Below are positions 1 to 8,016 of a stretch of 14,056 nucleotides of DNA, one piece after another. This DNA is from a bacterium (GTDB lineage Bacteria; Cyanobacteriota; Vampirovibrionia; Obscuribacterales; Obscuribacteraceae), in the NCBI GenBank assembly GCA_030431355.1, contig JAUIJG010000097.1, positions 1 through 14,056 of the forward strand, read 5' to 3'. The position numbers were made by a program, and so were the translations under genes. Under the pieces are notes generated by a model that was not told where the DNA came from, searched no databases, and saw only the letters and a program-made list of their open reading frames with translations. Numbering within the stretch: the stretch's first letter is position 1; each line of letters begins with the position of its first letter.

Positions 1-1107
1 CAGGGCCTGGGTTTCGGACTGGCTCCTCTGATAAGGTTGATAGGCGGGAAGGCGAGTCATGGTTTCGGTTCTCTTTCTACTCACCGAGATCTCCGCGGTC
101 TTTTTGCCGAAGGCAACTTCGTATATGGCAATCACCCGACGATAAAGAGGCTCAGCCTCCGAAACCATATTGACCTGGCTCAGCAGATCCGCCAGCTTCA
201 GAAGACAGCTGGCTACGGCTATGGCATTCTCCCCATGAATTGACTCAAGCACATGCAGGAGCCGCTCCAACATCTCAGCAGCTTTGTCAAAACGCTGCTG
301 CATTCTGTAGACTTCGGAGAGCTGTTCTAAAAGAGTGCTTACTTCCAGGGAAGAGCGTCCATAAACAGGCTCGAATATGTGCAGAATACGAAGAAGATAG
401 GCTTCAGCAGCCACAAGACGGCCTTCCTCCAAATAAATTCCTGCCAGTTTTCGGAGAGTGGGGCAAATGGCCGTATTTTGCCTGCCATAATGATCGGTTT
501 GCATGGCCAGCAAAAATTTGTAGAGCGCATTGCAATCCTTCTGGCGGCCTGTCTTTGTGTATATCTCGGCAAGCTGGTCCACGGCGATGACAAACTGAGG
601 ATCCGCCGGCTCATGTTCTCGAATTCGATAACTAACCAGTTCTACGGCATAGGGCTCGGCCGCCTGGTACTTTCTGGAGGAGAAGAAAACCCAGGCAAGG
701 TTCTCCACACTCTTAATCAGAGCACCAAGATCCCTGGGGCGGGAGTTCTTGATTAGTTTGTGGGCACGCAGCAATAATTTTTCAGCATGTTCCACACGAC
801 CTTGCTGTATGTGCTGAAAAGCGGACTTGGTAAAATCGATGTGCTCTTTTGATTTGTAATCTGGCCGGTTGTAGGGGGTTTCCCAAACAGTAATGGCTCC
901 GGCTAAATTTTTGGCAGCTTGATTGAAACTACTTTGAGAAGCTTGCCTGGCGGAAGAGACCCTTGCTTCTCTTGCTAAATTTATGTCGATGATGCTTGGA
1001 GGCTCTAATTTCTTGGCGCCGGCATCAATCTCCTGAGGCACCACCTGTGGAGCACCGTCAAGGACAGTGTAATAAAATTCGTCGCTTTTGGAATCAGGAG
1101 CGTACAT
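1..1107 (-). CDS. TPR (kinesin-light-chain-like) protein, C-terminus off window
   Basis: The frame is open for 369 codons from ATG at 1107 to the window edge with no stop, so the protein is truncated at its C-terminus. An in-frame TAG directly precedes the ATG, which fixes it as the first possible start; the Shine-Dalgarno signal is poor. Residues 1-85 are hydrophilic with no signal peptide or membrane segment. From about residue 90 to 335 there are about six tetratricopeptide-like helix pairs, the later ones with the roughly 42-residue spacing of kinesin light chain repeats. Recurrent elements are LAxxYxxxGR, AExxLxRxLxxxE and a closing HG, YG or FG (for example residues 219-250, 261-292 and 303-334). 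A polar stretch rich in Arg, Ser and Gln follows. TPR arrays are protein-binding scaffolds; the partner and cellular role cannot be told from this sequence. A terminator-like hairpin lies about 30 bases upstream, so the gene may be separately controlled. Confidence 0.85.
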   Translation of the reverse strand, partial: MYAPDSKSDEFYYTVLDGAPQVVPQEIDAGAKKLEPPSIIDINLAREARVSSARQASQSSFNQAAKNLAGAITVWETPYNRPDYKSKEHIDFTKSAFQHIQQGRVEHAEKLLLRAHKLIKNSRPRDLGALIKSVENLAWVFFSSRKYQAAEPYAVELVSYRIREHEPADPQFVIAVDQLAEIYTKTGRQKDCNALYKFLLAMQTDHYGRQNTAICPTLRKLAGIYLEEGRLVAAEAYLLRILHIFEPVYGRSSLEVSTLLEQLSEVYRMQQRFDKAAEMLERLLHVLESIHGENAIAVASCLLKLADLLSQVNMVSEAEPLYRRVIAIYEVAFGKKTAEISVSRKRTETMTRLPAYQPYQRSQSETQAL

Positions 1108-1137
1108 CTAATTAATCGACTACTTATCGACACTTAC

Positions 1138-1164
1138 AAAAAGACAGAGCCCCCAGGGACTCTG
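1138..1164 (-). terminator. Candidate rho-independent terminator or attenuator
   Basis: Read on the minus strand, CAGAG pairs with CTCTG and the inner CC with GG, around one mismatch and a short G/C-rich loop (1164-1145). The stem is followed after three bases by TTTTT (1142-1138). It lies about 265 bases after the DUF3160 stop and about 30 bases before the TPR start. It could end the serA-DUF3160 transcript, or act as an attenuator in the TPR leader if the promoter is further upstream. The stem is short and imperfect. Confidence 0.4.
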
Positions 1165-1269
1165 ACACCTCCAAGATCCTATTACATATAAAGGTCCAAA
1201 GGAACAGCGAATTCAAGACAGTTCCTGCATAAGCCTTATCCATTCGACCTTTCCGGTGCCAAATTCAGT

Positions 1270-1289
1270 TGTAATAAAACAAAATTACA
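1270..1289. repeat. Inverted repeat TGTAAT-N8-ATTACA, possible operator
   Basis: Two perfect 6-base arms (1270-1275 and 1284-1289) flank an 8-base A-rich spacer in the gap upstream of the TPR gene. The dyad geometry suits a dimeric regulator, but AT-rich palindromes of this size arise by chance, so it is only a candidate. Confidence 0.2.
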
Positions 1290-1316
1290 TCGCCCTAAGA
1301 AACTGGCCCCGCAAGA

Positions 1317-1344
1317 TATACATTTAGCAAACGCCAGTATACAT
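1317..1344. repeat. Direct repeats of TATACAT spaced 21 bases
   Basis: TATACAT occurs at 1317-1323 and again at 1338-1344, a period of 21 bases or about two helical turns, which would place both copies on the same DNA face. The copies lie roughly 210-240 bases upstream of the TPR start. Possible tandem binding sites, low confidence because the unit is short and AT-rich. Confidence 0.15.
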
Positions 1345-1428
1345 AAGAGTTTTAGAGGGTCCTGCCCGAGCAGCCAGTAACTAATCGGTAAAGCAATCTT
1401 AATTAGTCGGAGCTTATTTTAGTGAGTC

Positions 1429-3756
1429 CTACTCTGTTTTAGTTGGTGTTTTAGATTGCATGAAATCATAGGGACGAGCCCAGATCGGTGGACGAACAAG
1501 ATCAAACTCCAGCTTTCGATTCCAGTGTTTTAGAGGATAAGGTCCGCCGGCCAATTCGTAAAGAGTATAGACTGCTCCTCGTCCAAGAGTGGCACCCTGG
1601 GTGGTATTACAAACCACATACAGTCGTCCGGCCCTGCCTATACCTATGGTGGCACCTTCCCCTTCACCTTCTTTTCTTTGCGTTCCATAGGCCTGGCCGA
1701 TGTTGAAATATATCGAAGCAGGCAAGGGCGAATCTACCTGGTCAAGCAGAAGATCTATATTGGCGAGAAGACTAAAATCCTGCTTCATTATAGGTTCGCC
1801 TGCTATCTCTCGCTTTGCTATGGACTCCATACGTGCGTACAATCGCTTGAAGTCCTCAAGGCGTTTTTTATATCTTGCAGGAAAAATAGCCAGATCAACA
1901 AGAGACTTCTCCAGATCCTCAAGATCTCTTGCCATAAGGTGGTAAATCATAGGACGCGGATCCAGATAGTGAAAACGAGAAAGCCGCTGAGGAGCGGCAT
2001 TTTGACCCGCAGCTGCGCTGTTAGAGCCGGAGGCTTTTCCAGTGGCGGCTCCAGAACCTCTAGTAGACTCCTTGAGGACGGCTCCCTTTTTACCTGCGCC
2101 ACTGGTCTTCGCTTTTGAAATAGGATTGTAGGCGGTATAACTATCCACCCAGGCCCCCATGGCTGATTCAAGTTGCCTGGAGTACCAGTGATTGGTGCGC
2201 AAAGCCACCTGTACTTCATCCGGATAGGGATGAAAAAGCTGAGTGATCACACTCCAGCGCCTGTCCGCCTCACTTTGCTCCTTTCCTCCTTTGGCGATGG
2301 AGATAATACGCTCCAGGCGTGGAACAGCAGTGAGAAGGCGACTATCGAGACTCTCCATCTGAAGCGAGAGAAGATTGGTTGCCCTGGCCGCGCCATGACC
2401 ATGAAGGGTAAGCAAGGATAGCGGGGTAGGAGTAGGCTCATCGGTCTCAGTTTTGAACTCATGGCCTACATGACGCAGCCAGTTAGACTCAGAGGGTTGT
2501 ATCAAGGGAAAGAATCGAAACACCTCCAGATCTTCCGGCGCCTTGCCACCACTGCCGATTTCAAAAATCGAAGTAGAACCAAGTTGAACAGGTCTCTGCT
2601 TTCTGATTTTTAGCATCAACTTGGTGCGAGCATATGGCTGCGAAACAATATCCAGTAAGCGAGTGAAACTGCCCCGGGAGCGGTCTAAAACGGATGATAG
2701 ATCAGGGGGCAGAATCGTATGTATCCTGTAATAAGCATCCATGCCGCATAAGGCAAAGCCGTTACCGACCCTGTTCCAGAGAAGAATAGCTTGCGACTGG
2801 CCCACCTTTGCAAGAGTAAGGCTGCGGTATAGTAGAACCGCCCGACGAAAACTATTGCCGCCGCCGGACAGAGTGTTGACAGTCACATTGCGGAAGGGGA
2901 AGTAGACTTTAGAGAGCCACTGGTAACTCTGATAGAAGCGAGACACCTTGTCGGAGTTGGCATACCAACCCCAGGGTGTGCAGTAGGAGAAATCCACGTT
3001 CTGGTTGAAGATTACAGATTTGGCGCGAATACCCCTGCGACAGGACTTGTAATCAACCTCGGCAAGCTTGTCGGCACCACCGATGTCCGGTAGTTTCCCA
3101 TTGGGATCAAGCAGCCTTAGACCCACGGTCAAATAGGCTAGATTTCGCTGAAGGTCATCTTTCACTTCAGAGTCCTCAGCTTGCTTATAATCTTCTATGG
3201 TTGCCTCGATGGTGGCATTGAGAAGATGGTAGAGATCCGAATAAAGGTGATCTTCAATGACACTACCAAGAATACCGTTCTTGAATGCAAAATATGGATG
3301 CATGAGGCTGTCGGCAGTTACGAAATTGGCTTTTCCATTAAGGCGATTCCAACGATAGGCATCAGAAAAGCTCTCATAGCTGGTGTTATTGACCACACAA
3401 TAGTAGTTCATACCCAGGGAGTGCATTGCCGCCGGACTGAGACCGGGGATTTTTATATTACCCAGAAATATTGGCTGTATCGGAGCACCGCCCAAATCCC
3501 TATGCGGGAAAATATCAGCCATAGTAGGCTTAGCTTTTCTCTTCAGCTTAATGGGATCCATATCCGGGCGACCGAATTGGATCGGATTGAGACGATTCAG
3601 GGGAGTCATTTCGGACTCACTCAACTGCGCTAAAGCCTGGCTCGGCACCCCCAAAAGAATGAGGAGTGAGAACATGAGCCCAAAAGTGATAACAGGAGAC
3701 ACAAGCAGGCAATCTGACAAAGATTTCCGGTGACGCTTCCTGAAAATAGGGCTCAT
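1429..3756 (-). CDS. Secreted DUF3160-family protein
   Basis: The ATG at 3756 (775 residues) is preferred over a TTG seven codons upstream at 3777, because GAGAG and GGA lie just before the ATG while the TTG has no ribosome-binding signal. The N-terminus is a typical export signal: basic RKRHRK, a hydrophobic core, then a cut after SQALA near residue 43. I recognise the DUF3160 fold from FVTADSLMH at about 145-153 (family wording close to FVTTDxLLH), WVDSYTAY at about 536, YLDPRPMIY at about 597-605, and a C-terminal block with GRLYVV and GAVYTLYEL ending in a Trp-containing segment. A Ser/Gly/Ala/Lys-rich stretch at about 547-591 looks like a disordered insertion just before the YLDP block. 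The molecular function of DUF3160 is unknown to me; export to the periplasm or surface is inferred. The gene starts 22 bases after serA and is probably cotranscribed with it. Confidence 0.85.
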   Translation of the reverse strand: MSPIFRKRHRKSLSDCLLVSPVITFGLMFSLLILLGVPSQALAQLSESEMTPLNRLNPIQFGRPDMDPIKLKRKAKPTMADIFPHRDLGGAPIQPIFLGNIKIPGLSPAAMHSLGMNYYCVVNNTSYESFSDAYRWNRLNGKANFVTADSLMHPYFAFKNGILGSVIEDHLYSDLYHLLNATIEATIEDYKQAEDSEVKDDLQRNLAYLTVGLRLLDPNGKLPDIGGADKLAEVDYKSCRRGIRAKSVIFNQNVDFSYCTPWGWYANSDKVSRFYQSYQWLSKVYFPFRNVTVNTLSGGGNSFRRAVLLYRSLTLAKVGQSQAILLWNRVGNGFALCGMDAYYRIHTILPPDLSSVLDRSRGSFTRLLDIVSQPYARTKLMLKIRKQRPVQLGSTSIFEIGSGGKAPEDLEVFRFFPLIQPSESNWLRHVGHEFKTETDEPTPTPLSLLTLHGHGAARATNLLSLQMESLDSRLLTAVPRLERIISIAKGGKEQSEADRRWSVITQLFHPYPDEVQVALRTNHWYSRQLESAMGAWVDSYTAYNPISKAKTSGAGKKGAVLKESTRGSGAATGKASGSNSAAAGQNAAPQRLSRFHYLDPRPMIYHLMARDLEDLEKSLVDLAIFPARYKKRLEDFKRLYARMESIAKREIAGEPIMKQDFSLLANIDLLLDQVDSPLPASIYFNIGQAYGTQRKEGEGEGATIGIGRAGRLYVVCNTTQGATLGRGAVYTLYELAGGPYPLKHWNRKLEFDLVRPPIWARPYDFMQSKTPTKTE

Positions 3757-3778
3757 GATTCCAACTCTCTCAGTCAAT

Positions 3779-5428
3779 TCAGATCAACTGGGATGACATA
3801 TCCTCCAGGGAAACAAAGTCGGCTGAGTACACTCCGTCTTGCTCGGTAAGCATACTGACCACTTCCCGGGAGATGGGATCATCCAGGGTCATAACCATAA
3901 CGGCATCCTTGCGCACTCCCAGACGACCGACACCCATGGTGCTGATGTTTATATCTTGTTGACCCAATATGGTCGCGACCTTGGCCACCATTCCAGGCTG
4001 GTCGGTATGACTGGTGAAAAGCATGTACTTAGCCGGAGTCAAGTTGATGGGATGGTCTTTAATCTTGGTGATCAACGGTTCATCATGGGCCAGGATCGTG
4101 CCACTGACAGCGGTGGTTCCAACTTCCGTGGAAACAATAACCGTCAGCTCGTCGTGGTGCTGGCCGGACTCTTCGAACTTGCTCTCTCTTACATGTATTC
4201 CTCTATTCTTAGCTAGAATTTGGGCATTCACAAAACTGACACCTTCAACCTTGCCGTTGAACAGTCCTTTCAAGGCTGCCACTACTAACGGTTCAGAGTC
4301 TTTCTCGGCCAGTCCGCCGTAACACACAACCTCAACCTCTTTGACCGTGCCGTCACAGATCTCACCGGCAATGGCTCCCATGGCTTCGGCCAGACCCAGA
4401 TACTTACCGAGCTGCTTGAGGATATGGGGTTTCATGAAGGGCAGATTGACAGGGCTCCGAGCCACGCCATCCAACAAATACTCTCTGATCTGTTCGGCAA
4501 GGTCGATGGCTACGTTCAATTGAGCTTCTTTGGTGGAAGCACCCAGGTGAGGCGTTAATACGACTTTGTCACCCAACTCAGCAAGCGGAGAATCCTGAGG
4601 AGGTTCAGGTTCGAATACATCGAGAGCGGCTCCGGCTACGCGCCCTTCCTTTATGGCTCTGGCGAGGGCGGCTTCATCGATGATACCACCGCGAGAGGCG
4701 TTGATGATACGCACTCCTTCCTTGATGCGAGAAAGAACGGTTCCGGAAATCAGATTCGTGGTCTGGGCTGTCTTGGGAGTGTGAATGGTTATAAAATCAG
4801 CCCTTCTCCAGATCTCCTCCAGGGGAACAGACTCAAAATTCATCTCTTTGGCGCGTTCGGCACTAATAAAAGGATCATAGACGATCACTCTCATACCGAG
4901 ACTGAGAGCTGTCTGGGCAACCCTCTTTCCAATTTTACCGAGCCCTATTACTCCAAGAGTTTTATTGAACAGCTCGACACCGGTGAACTTGCTTCGCTCC
5001 CACTTTCCAGCTTTCATCGACTGATCCGCAGGCGCGATGTTGCGCGATAAAGACATCATCAGAGCGATAGTATGCTCAGCCGCGGATGCGGTATTACCTT
5101 CCGGAGAATTGAGCACCAAAATGCCCTTCTCAGAAGCGGCCTTCAAGTCGATATTATCGACACCGACTCCGGCTCTACCGATAACCTTCAATCTGTTGCC
5201 GGCCTCGACAACTTCCCGAGGAACCTTACAGCGACTGCGCACTAAAAGAGCATCATACTCAGAGATTGTCTCTACTAACTTTTCGTGGCTTATCTCCGGG
5301 TCATATTCAACATCCAGACCCTGGGACAAAATTTCAATACCTTTGTCGCTGAGCTTATCGGCCACCAGTACTCTTTTCAAAGTCACATCAGCCACCTCTT
5401 TTTTACCCGGTTTCGTCTTGGTCTTCAT
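3779..5428 (-). CDS. serA: D-3-phosphoglycerate dehydrogenase (long form, ASB and ACT domains)
   Basis: Cytosolic enzyme oxidising 3-phosphoglycerate to 3-phosphohydroxypyruvate with NAD, the first step of serine synthesis. The NAD-binding motif GLGKIG is at 162-167. The catalytic residues are Arg246 (in NASRGG), Glu275 (in FEPEPP) and His294 (in TPHLGAST), with spacing that matches the family. A substrate-side RSRCKV segment is at 64-69. The linker from about 335 to 460 is the ASB region of the long form, and 467-549 is an ACT domain (HTDQPG at 474-479), the usual site of serine feedback. At 549 residues it is slightly longer than the usual 525-530 because of a Lys-rich N-terminus. A GTG at 5386 with a much better Shine-Dalgarno sequence would give 535 residues. 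The wording resembles cyanobacterial SerA. It lies 82 bases after the acylase gene and 22 bases before the DUF3160 gene. Confidence 0.97.
   Translation of the reverse strand: MKTKTKPGKKEVADVTLKRVLVADKLSDKGIEILSQGLDVEYDPEISHEKLVETISEYDALLVRSRCKVPREVVEAGNRLKVIGRAGVGVDNIDLKAASEKGILVLNSPEGNTASAAEHTIALMMSLSRNIAPADQSMKAGKWERSKFTGVELFNKTLGVIGLGKIGKRVAQTALSLGMRVIVYDPFISAERAKEMNFESVPLEEIWRRADFITIHTPKTAQTTNLISGTVLSRIKEGVRIINASRGGIIDEAALARAIKEGRVAGAALDVFEPEPPQDSPLAELGDKVVLTPHLGASTKEAQLNVAIDLAEQIREYLLDGVARSPVNLPFMKPHILKQLGKYLGLAEAMGAIAGEICDGTVKEVEVVCYGGLAEKDSEPLVVAALKGLFNGKVEGVSFVNAQILAKNRGIHVRESKFEESGQHHDELTVIVSTEVGTTAVSGTILAHDEPLITKIKDHPINLTPAKYMLFTSHTDQPGMVAKVATILGQQDINISTMGVGRLGVRKDAVMVMTLDDPISREVVSMLTEQDGVYSADFVSLEDMSSQLI
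5392..5401 (-). promoter_or_regulatory. Strong internal Shine-Dalgarno for an alternative serA start
   Basis: On the minus strand AAAGAGGTGG lies six bases ahead of a GTG at 5386-5384 that is in frame with serA. It is close to the ideal AAGGAGGTG complement of the 16S 3' end. The upstream ATG at 5428 has only AGGT about nine bases away. A start at the GTG gives an N-terminus of MTLKRVLVADKL, which fits the SerA family better. Confidence 0.4.
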
Positions 5429-5510
5429 ATGGTTTCTACCTGTCCTGTGGATGGATCAATTTCGTCAGATTGGGAGCGATTCGACAGAATCCGAAATCTC
5501 TCCAGCGGAA

Positions 5511-7937
5511 CTAAGGTGTTAAAACAACTTTGCTGCGCTGCTGTCTCATGGCCTCTTTATCCGAAAATGGCACCAGTAAAGGTTTTTTCTTAAGCCATGA
5601 GTCTAACTGATCCATACGATACTGAGAAAAGAGGTGACCGGACTGACCCAATGGCTGAGTCTCGTAGTATTTGTCCGAATCTGCCATATCTATCAGGACT
5701 CTGGTTGTCGGTCCAAGAACACATCCAAACTTGTCTCTTCTTTCATAAGGAGCAAGGTTACAGGCGTTCACGGTATCACCGTCTCCTCCCACCGCAGTAT
5801 CAGGTGGATTCAATATGACACCGAGAAAGTCTTTTTCCAGGCTACCCAATCCATGAAAAATAAGATTCTGGAAAGTAGCCTTATGAAGATCTCCCCAGCG
5901 CCATTGCTTCGGATCATCGGATTCGGATGCCAGTCTAACATCGGCAATCGCCTGGGAAAAGGTTGTCAGAACAAATGTGTCGAAAGTTCTCTCTTCGGGA
6001 GGCAGCCAGTCTTCACCTCGCTCTTTAAGCACTTTTTCCGCAAACCGAGTCCAGCGCGGCCATCGGCTCATGTACTGCCGGGTAAGAGCGTCGCCGATTT
6101 TAGGAACAAGAATCCTGCGAGTCATGGTTCTCAAAAACGATTCATATAAAGAAGCGGCGGTGCTGTTGGAAGACAGCTCACCGGACCAATTTTCCAGAGC
6201 TTTGATACCGGACAACTGAAACTGATCAACCACTTCATTTTTGGCGGCACACTCTAGAATCGTCTTCTTAACCAGATTATGAATAGCGCCGTATTCATCT
6301 CCTTGCAAATTAGCCATATCCGGCAATCCGACTTTGCGGCTTGAGTTCATCTGGGCATTGAGCGCGTTCACCACCCGGTTAACCGGATAGGGACTGCTCT
6401 CAAGACTTTCTCCCTTGAACTTCTTGGAGCTGGCTACCAAAAATCCTTCTTCGGGATTGAATACCGATGGCAACTCTTCAAAAGGAGCATACCCAGTCCA
6501 ATCAGATTGTCCGGTCCATCCCGGCATGAGTTGACCGGCTTTGTATTTGCTAGACAGGCCAGACACCTGCCTTACTGGAATGGCGCCTGCAACCTGCAGG
6601 CCGATAGAGCCGTCTTTGTCGGCAAACAGAAAAGTCTGAGCGGTACCCTGGTACTCTTTCAGACAGTCCCGGAAGTCCTGCCAACTCTTAGCGCGATTTA
6701 TTCTGTAGTAAGTTTCGAAGGAAGGTCTCTTCTGATCTTCACCGATCCACTTCAAGCTGACCGCATTGTTGCCGCTCGATAAAAGAATCGGACCATGCTT
6801 GGTTACTTGCACCTTAAATCGATAGTTCTCTTTATTGAACTGGAGCAGATCTCGGCTGGGGATCTCTTCTATAACCGTCTTCACTTTGTCCCAGCCATCG
6901 GGAGACCGGTATTTATCAGGAAACTCCGGGGAGAATTGCTCAACGTAAAGATCCTGATCGTCAACCTTGTACGCGGTTGCGCCCCAGGCAATCTTATCGT
7001 TTCGACCATACAAAATTCCCGGTACACCAGGAATGGTTACCCCTGAAAGCTTCAACTTCGGGCAACTCATGGAGACCACATACCAGAGATTCGGGTCCAT
7101 AAACTTGGAATGCCGGTCAAAAGCCAGAATGCTTCCCTGACTGTCTGTCTTAGAACCGGATATGACCCAACCGTTGCTACCAGCACCAGGTGTGGACATC
7201 ACTCCCAGGCGCATGGACTGCACCATATTTGACACCAATTCTTCCACGTCTCCGGAAGCGATTTTGACTTTTGCATCGTCTTTCCGCTGCGGATTCAAAG
7301 ATGCGGACTTCACCAATTTTTGCTCAAACAGCTCGGATGCCAGGTCCGAGCCAGCCTTGTCGACTACCTTCTGCCTCAAATCATCGAGACTCCAGGACTC
7401 GTTTGTGAGGTATTCCAGGTATTTCATCAGGCAAATAGTATCCACCGGTCTCCAGTTCTCCGGCTTGTAGAATAGAAGACTGCATTCCAGCGGATTCTTG
7501 TAGTCTTCTGCGTTGAGAAAACCGTTGATTCCGGCGCTGTACTCCTCCAGGCACTTTCTTGCCTCGGTGGACATCTCTTTCAGCTCTTTGCCTGCCAGGC
7601 GACTGAATCCTAGTTGCCTCACCAACTTATCCTGGGCCAGACACTTGCTTCCGTAGACACTGGAGAGCGTCCCGCTCGAAATTCGGCGGAGCATATCCAG
7701 ATGAAACAGACGTCTGGAGGCGGTCCAGTAGCCCTGGGCTCGGTACATATCCGGTTCGGAAAGAGCTTTGATATAGGGAACGTCACGCCAATCACCAAGC
7801 ATTTCCACTTCTTTGAACAGTTGTGGTTGCCTGACTATCCCCTCATATTGGGGCAGACTGGAATGAGCAAACCACCAGAAGAAAACTGGCACGGCTAAGA
7901 TGACTAGAATGAATAGTAAGATTATGACTCTGAACAC
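5511..7937 (-). CDS. Penicillin acylase family (S45) Ntn hydrolase, membrane anchored
   Basis: Predicted autoprocessing N-terminal-nucleophile amidohydrolase; family members cleave amide bonds of penicillins, N-acyl homoserine lactones or other N-acyl compounds. The start is GTG at 7937: an in-frame TGA lies 27 bases upstream with no other start between. Residues 2-23 form one hydrophobic segment, so the protein is probably anchored with its catalytic part outside the cytoplasm. The processing site is Gly253-Ser254 in GAGSNGWVISGSKT, with Ser254 the nucleophile. Other family blocks are GVPGILYGRNDKIAWGAT (305-321), LQGDEYGA (544-551), WGDLH (681-685), GGDGDTVN (717-724) and GQSGHLFSQYRMDQLDSW (764-781). 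The oxyanion-hole Asn of the family appears to be Ser503 here (VASSKK), 249 residues after Ser254. Arg521 fits the conserved Arg. Substrate unknown. It sits 79 bases after the sensor kinase and 82 before serA. Confidence 0.93.
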   Translation of the reverse strand: MFRVIILLFILVILAVPVFFWWFAHSSLPQYEGIVRQPQLFKEVEMLGDWRDVPYIKALSEPDMYRAQGYWTASRRLFHLDMLRRISSGTLSSVYGSKCLAQDKLVRQLGFSRLAGKELKEMSTEARKCLEEYSAGINGFLNAEDYKNPLECSLLFYKPENWRPVDTICLMKYLEYLTNESWSLDDLRQKVVDKAGSDLASELFEQKLVKSASLNPQRKDDAKVKIASGDVEELVSNMVQSMRLGVMSTPGAGSNGWVISGSKTDSQGSILAFDRHSKFMDPNLWYVVSMSCPKLKLSGVTIPGVPGILYGRNDKIAWGATAYKVDDQDLYVEQFSPEFPDKYRSPDGWDKVKTVIEEIPSRDLLQFNKENYRFKVQVTKHGPILLSSGNNAVSLKWIGEDQKRPSFETYYRINRAKSWQDFRDCLKEYQGTAQTFLFADKDGSIGLQVAGAIPVRQVSGLSSKYKAGQLMPGWTGQSDWTGYAPFEELPSVFNPEEGFLVASSKKFKGESLESSPYPVNRVVNALNAQMNSSRKVGLPDMANLQGDEYGAIHNLVKKTILECAAKNEVVDQFQLSGIKALENWSGELSSNSTAASLYESFLRTMTRRILVPKIGDALTRQYMSRWPRWTRFAEKVLKERGEDWLPPEERTFDTFVLTTFSQAIADVRLASESDDPKQWRWGDLHKATFQNLIFHGLGSLEKDFLGVILNPPDTAVGGDGDTVNACNLAPYERRDKFGCVLGPTTRVLIDMADSDKYYETQPLGQSGHLFSQYRMDQLDSWLKKKPLLVPFSDKEAMRQQRSKVVLTP

Positions 7938-8001
7938 TGAGACCGGTCGCCTTGTGAAAGTTCAAAATTTCCCAGGGGAAGAGTAGCCTTCGAAGAGTTA
8001 A

Positions 8002-8007
8002 ATTATA
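8002..8007 (-). promoter_or_regulatory. Possible -10 element for the acylase gene
   Basis: On the minus strand a perfect TATAAT lies in the 79-base gap between the kinase stop and the acylase GTG, giving a leader of roughly 60 bases. No recognisable -35 is present at 16-18 bases, and that stretch is still kinase coding sequence. It is the only promoter-like site in this gap. Confidence 0.25.
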
Positions 8008-8016
8008 GACTTTCTT

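Larger units (their letters stand above)
1108..1428. other. Non-coding gap between the TPR and DUF3160 genes
   Basis: This 321-base stretch is the longest gap in the window and contains no convincing reading frame. It holds a hairpin with a T-run (1138-1164), a short perfect inverted repeat (1270-1289) and a pair of 7-base direct repeats (1317-1344). I looked for a minus-strand promoter for the TPR gene. AT-rich hexamers such as TATACT (minus strand, 1341-1336) and TGTAAT have no convincing -35 partner at 16-18 bases, so I cannot assign one. The promoter of the TPR gene is nevertheless probably here. Confidence 0.6.

Noticed and set aside
37..756. Plus-strand frames of 68-125 codons at the left edge
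   Set aside because: They lie opposite a continuous 369-codon minus frame with clear TPR repeats; no family wording on the plus strand.
1366..1377. Minus-strand CTGC-TCGG-GCAG hairpin after the DUF3160 gene
   Set aside because: Only a 4-base stem and not followed by a T-run, so not a terminator.
5470..5490. GATTC-TGTC-GAATC hairpin between the acylase gene and serA
   Set aside because: Five-pair stem with no T-run, so no terminator or other defined role can be supported.
7963..7980. Minus-strand TTCC-CCTG-GGAA hairpin followed by ATTTT after the kinase gene
   Set aside because: The stem is four pairs and the T-run is short; too weak to call a terminator.
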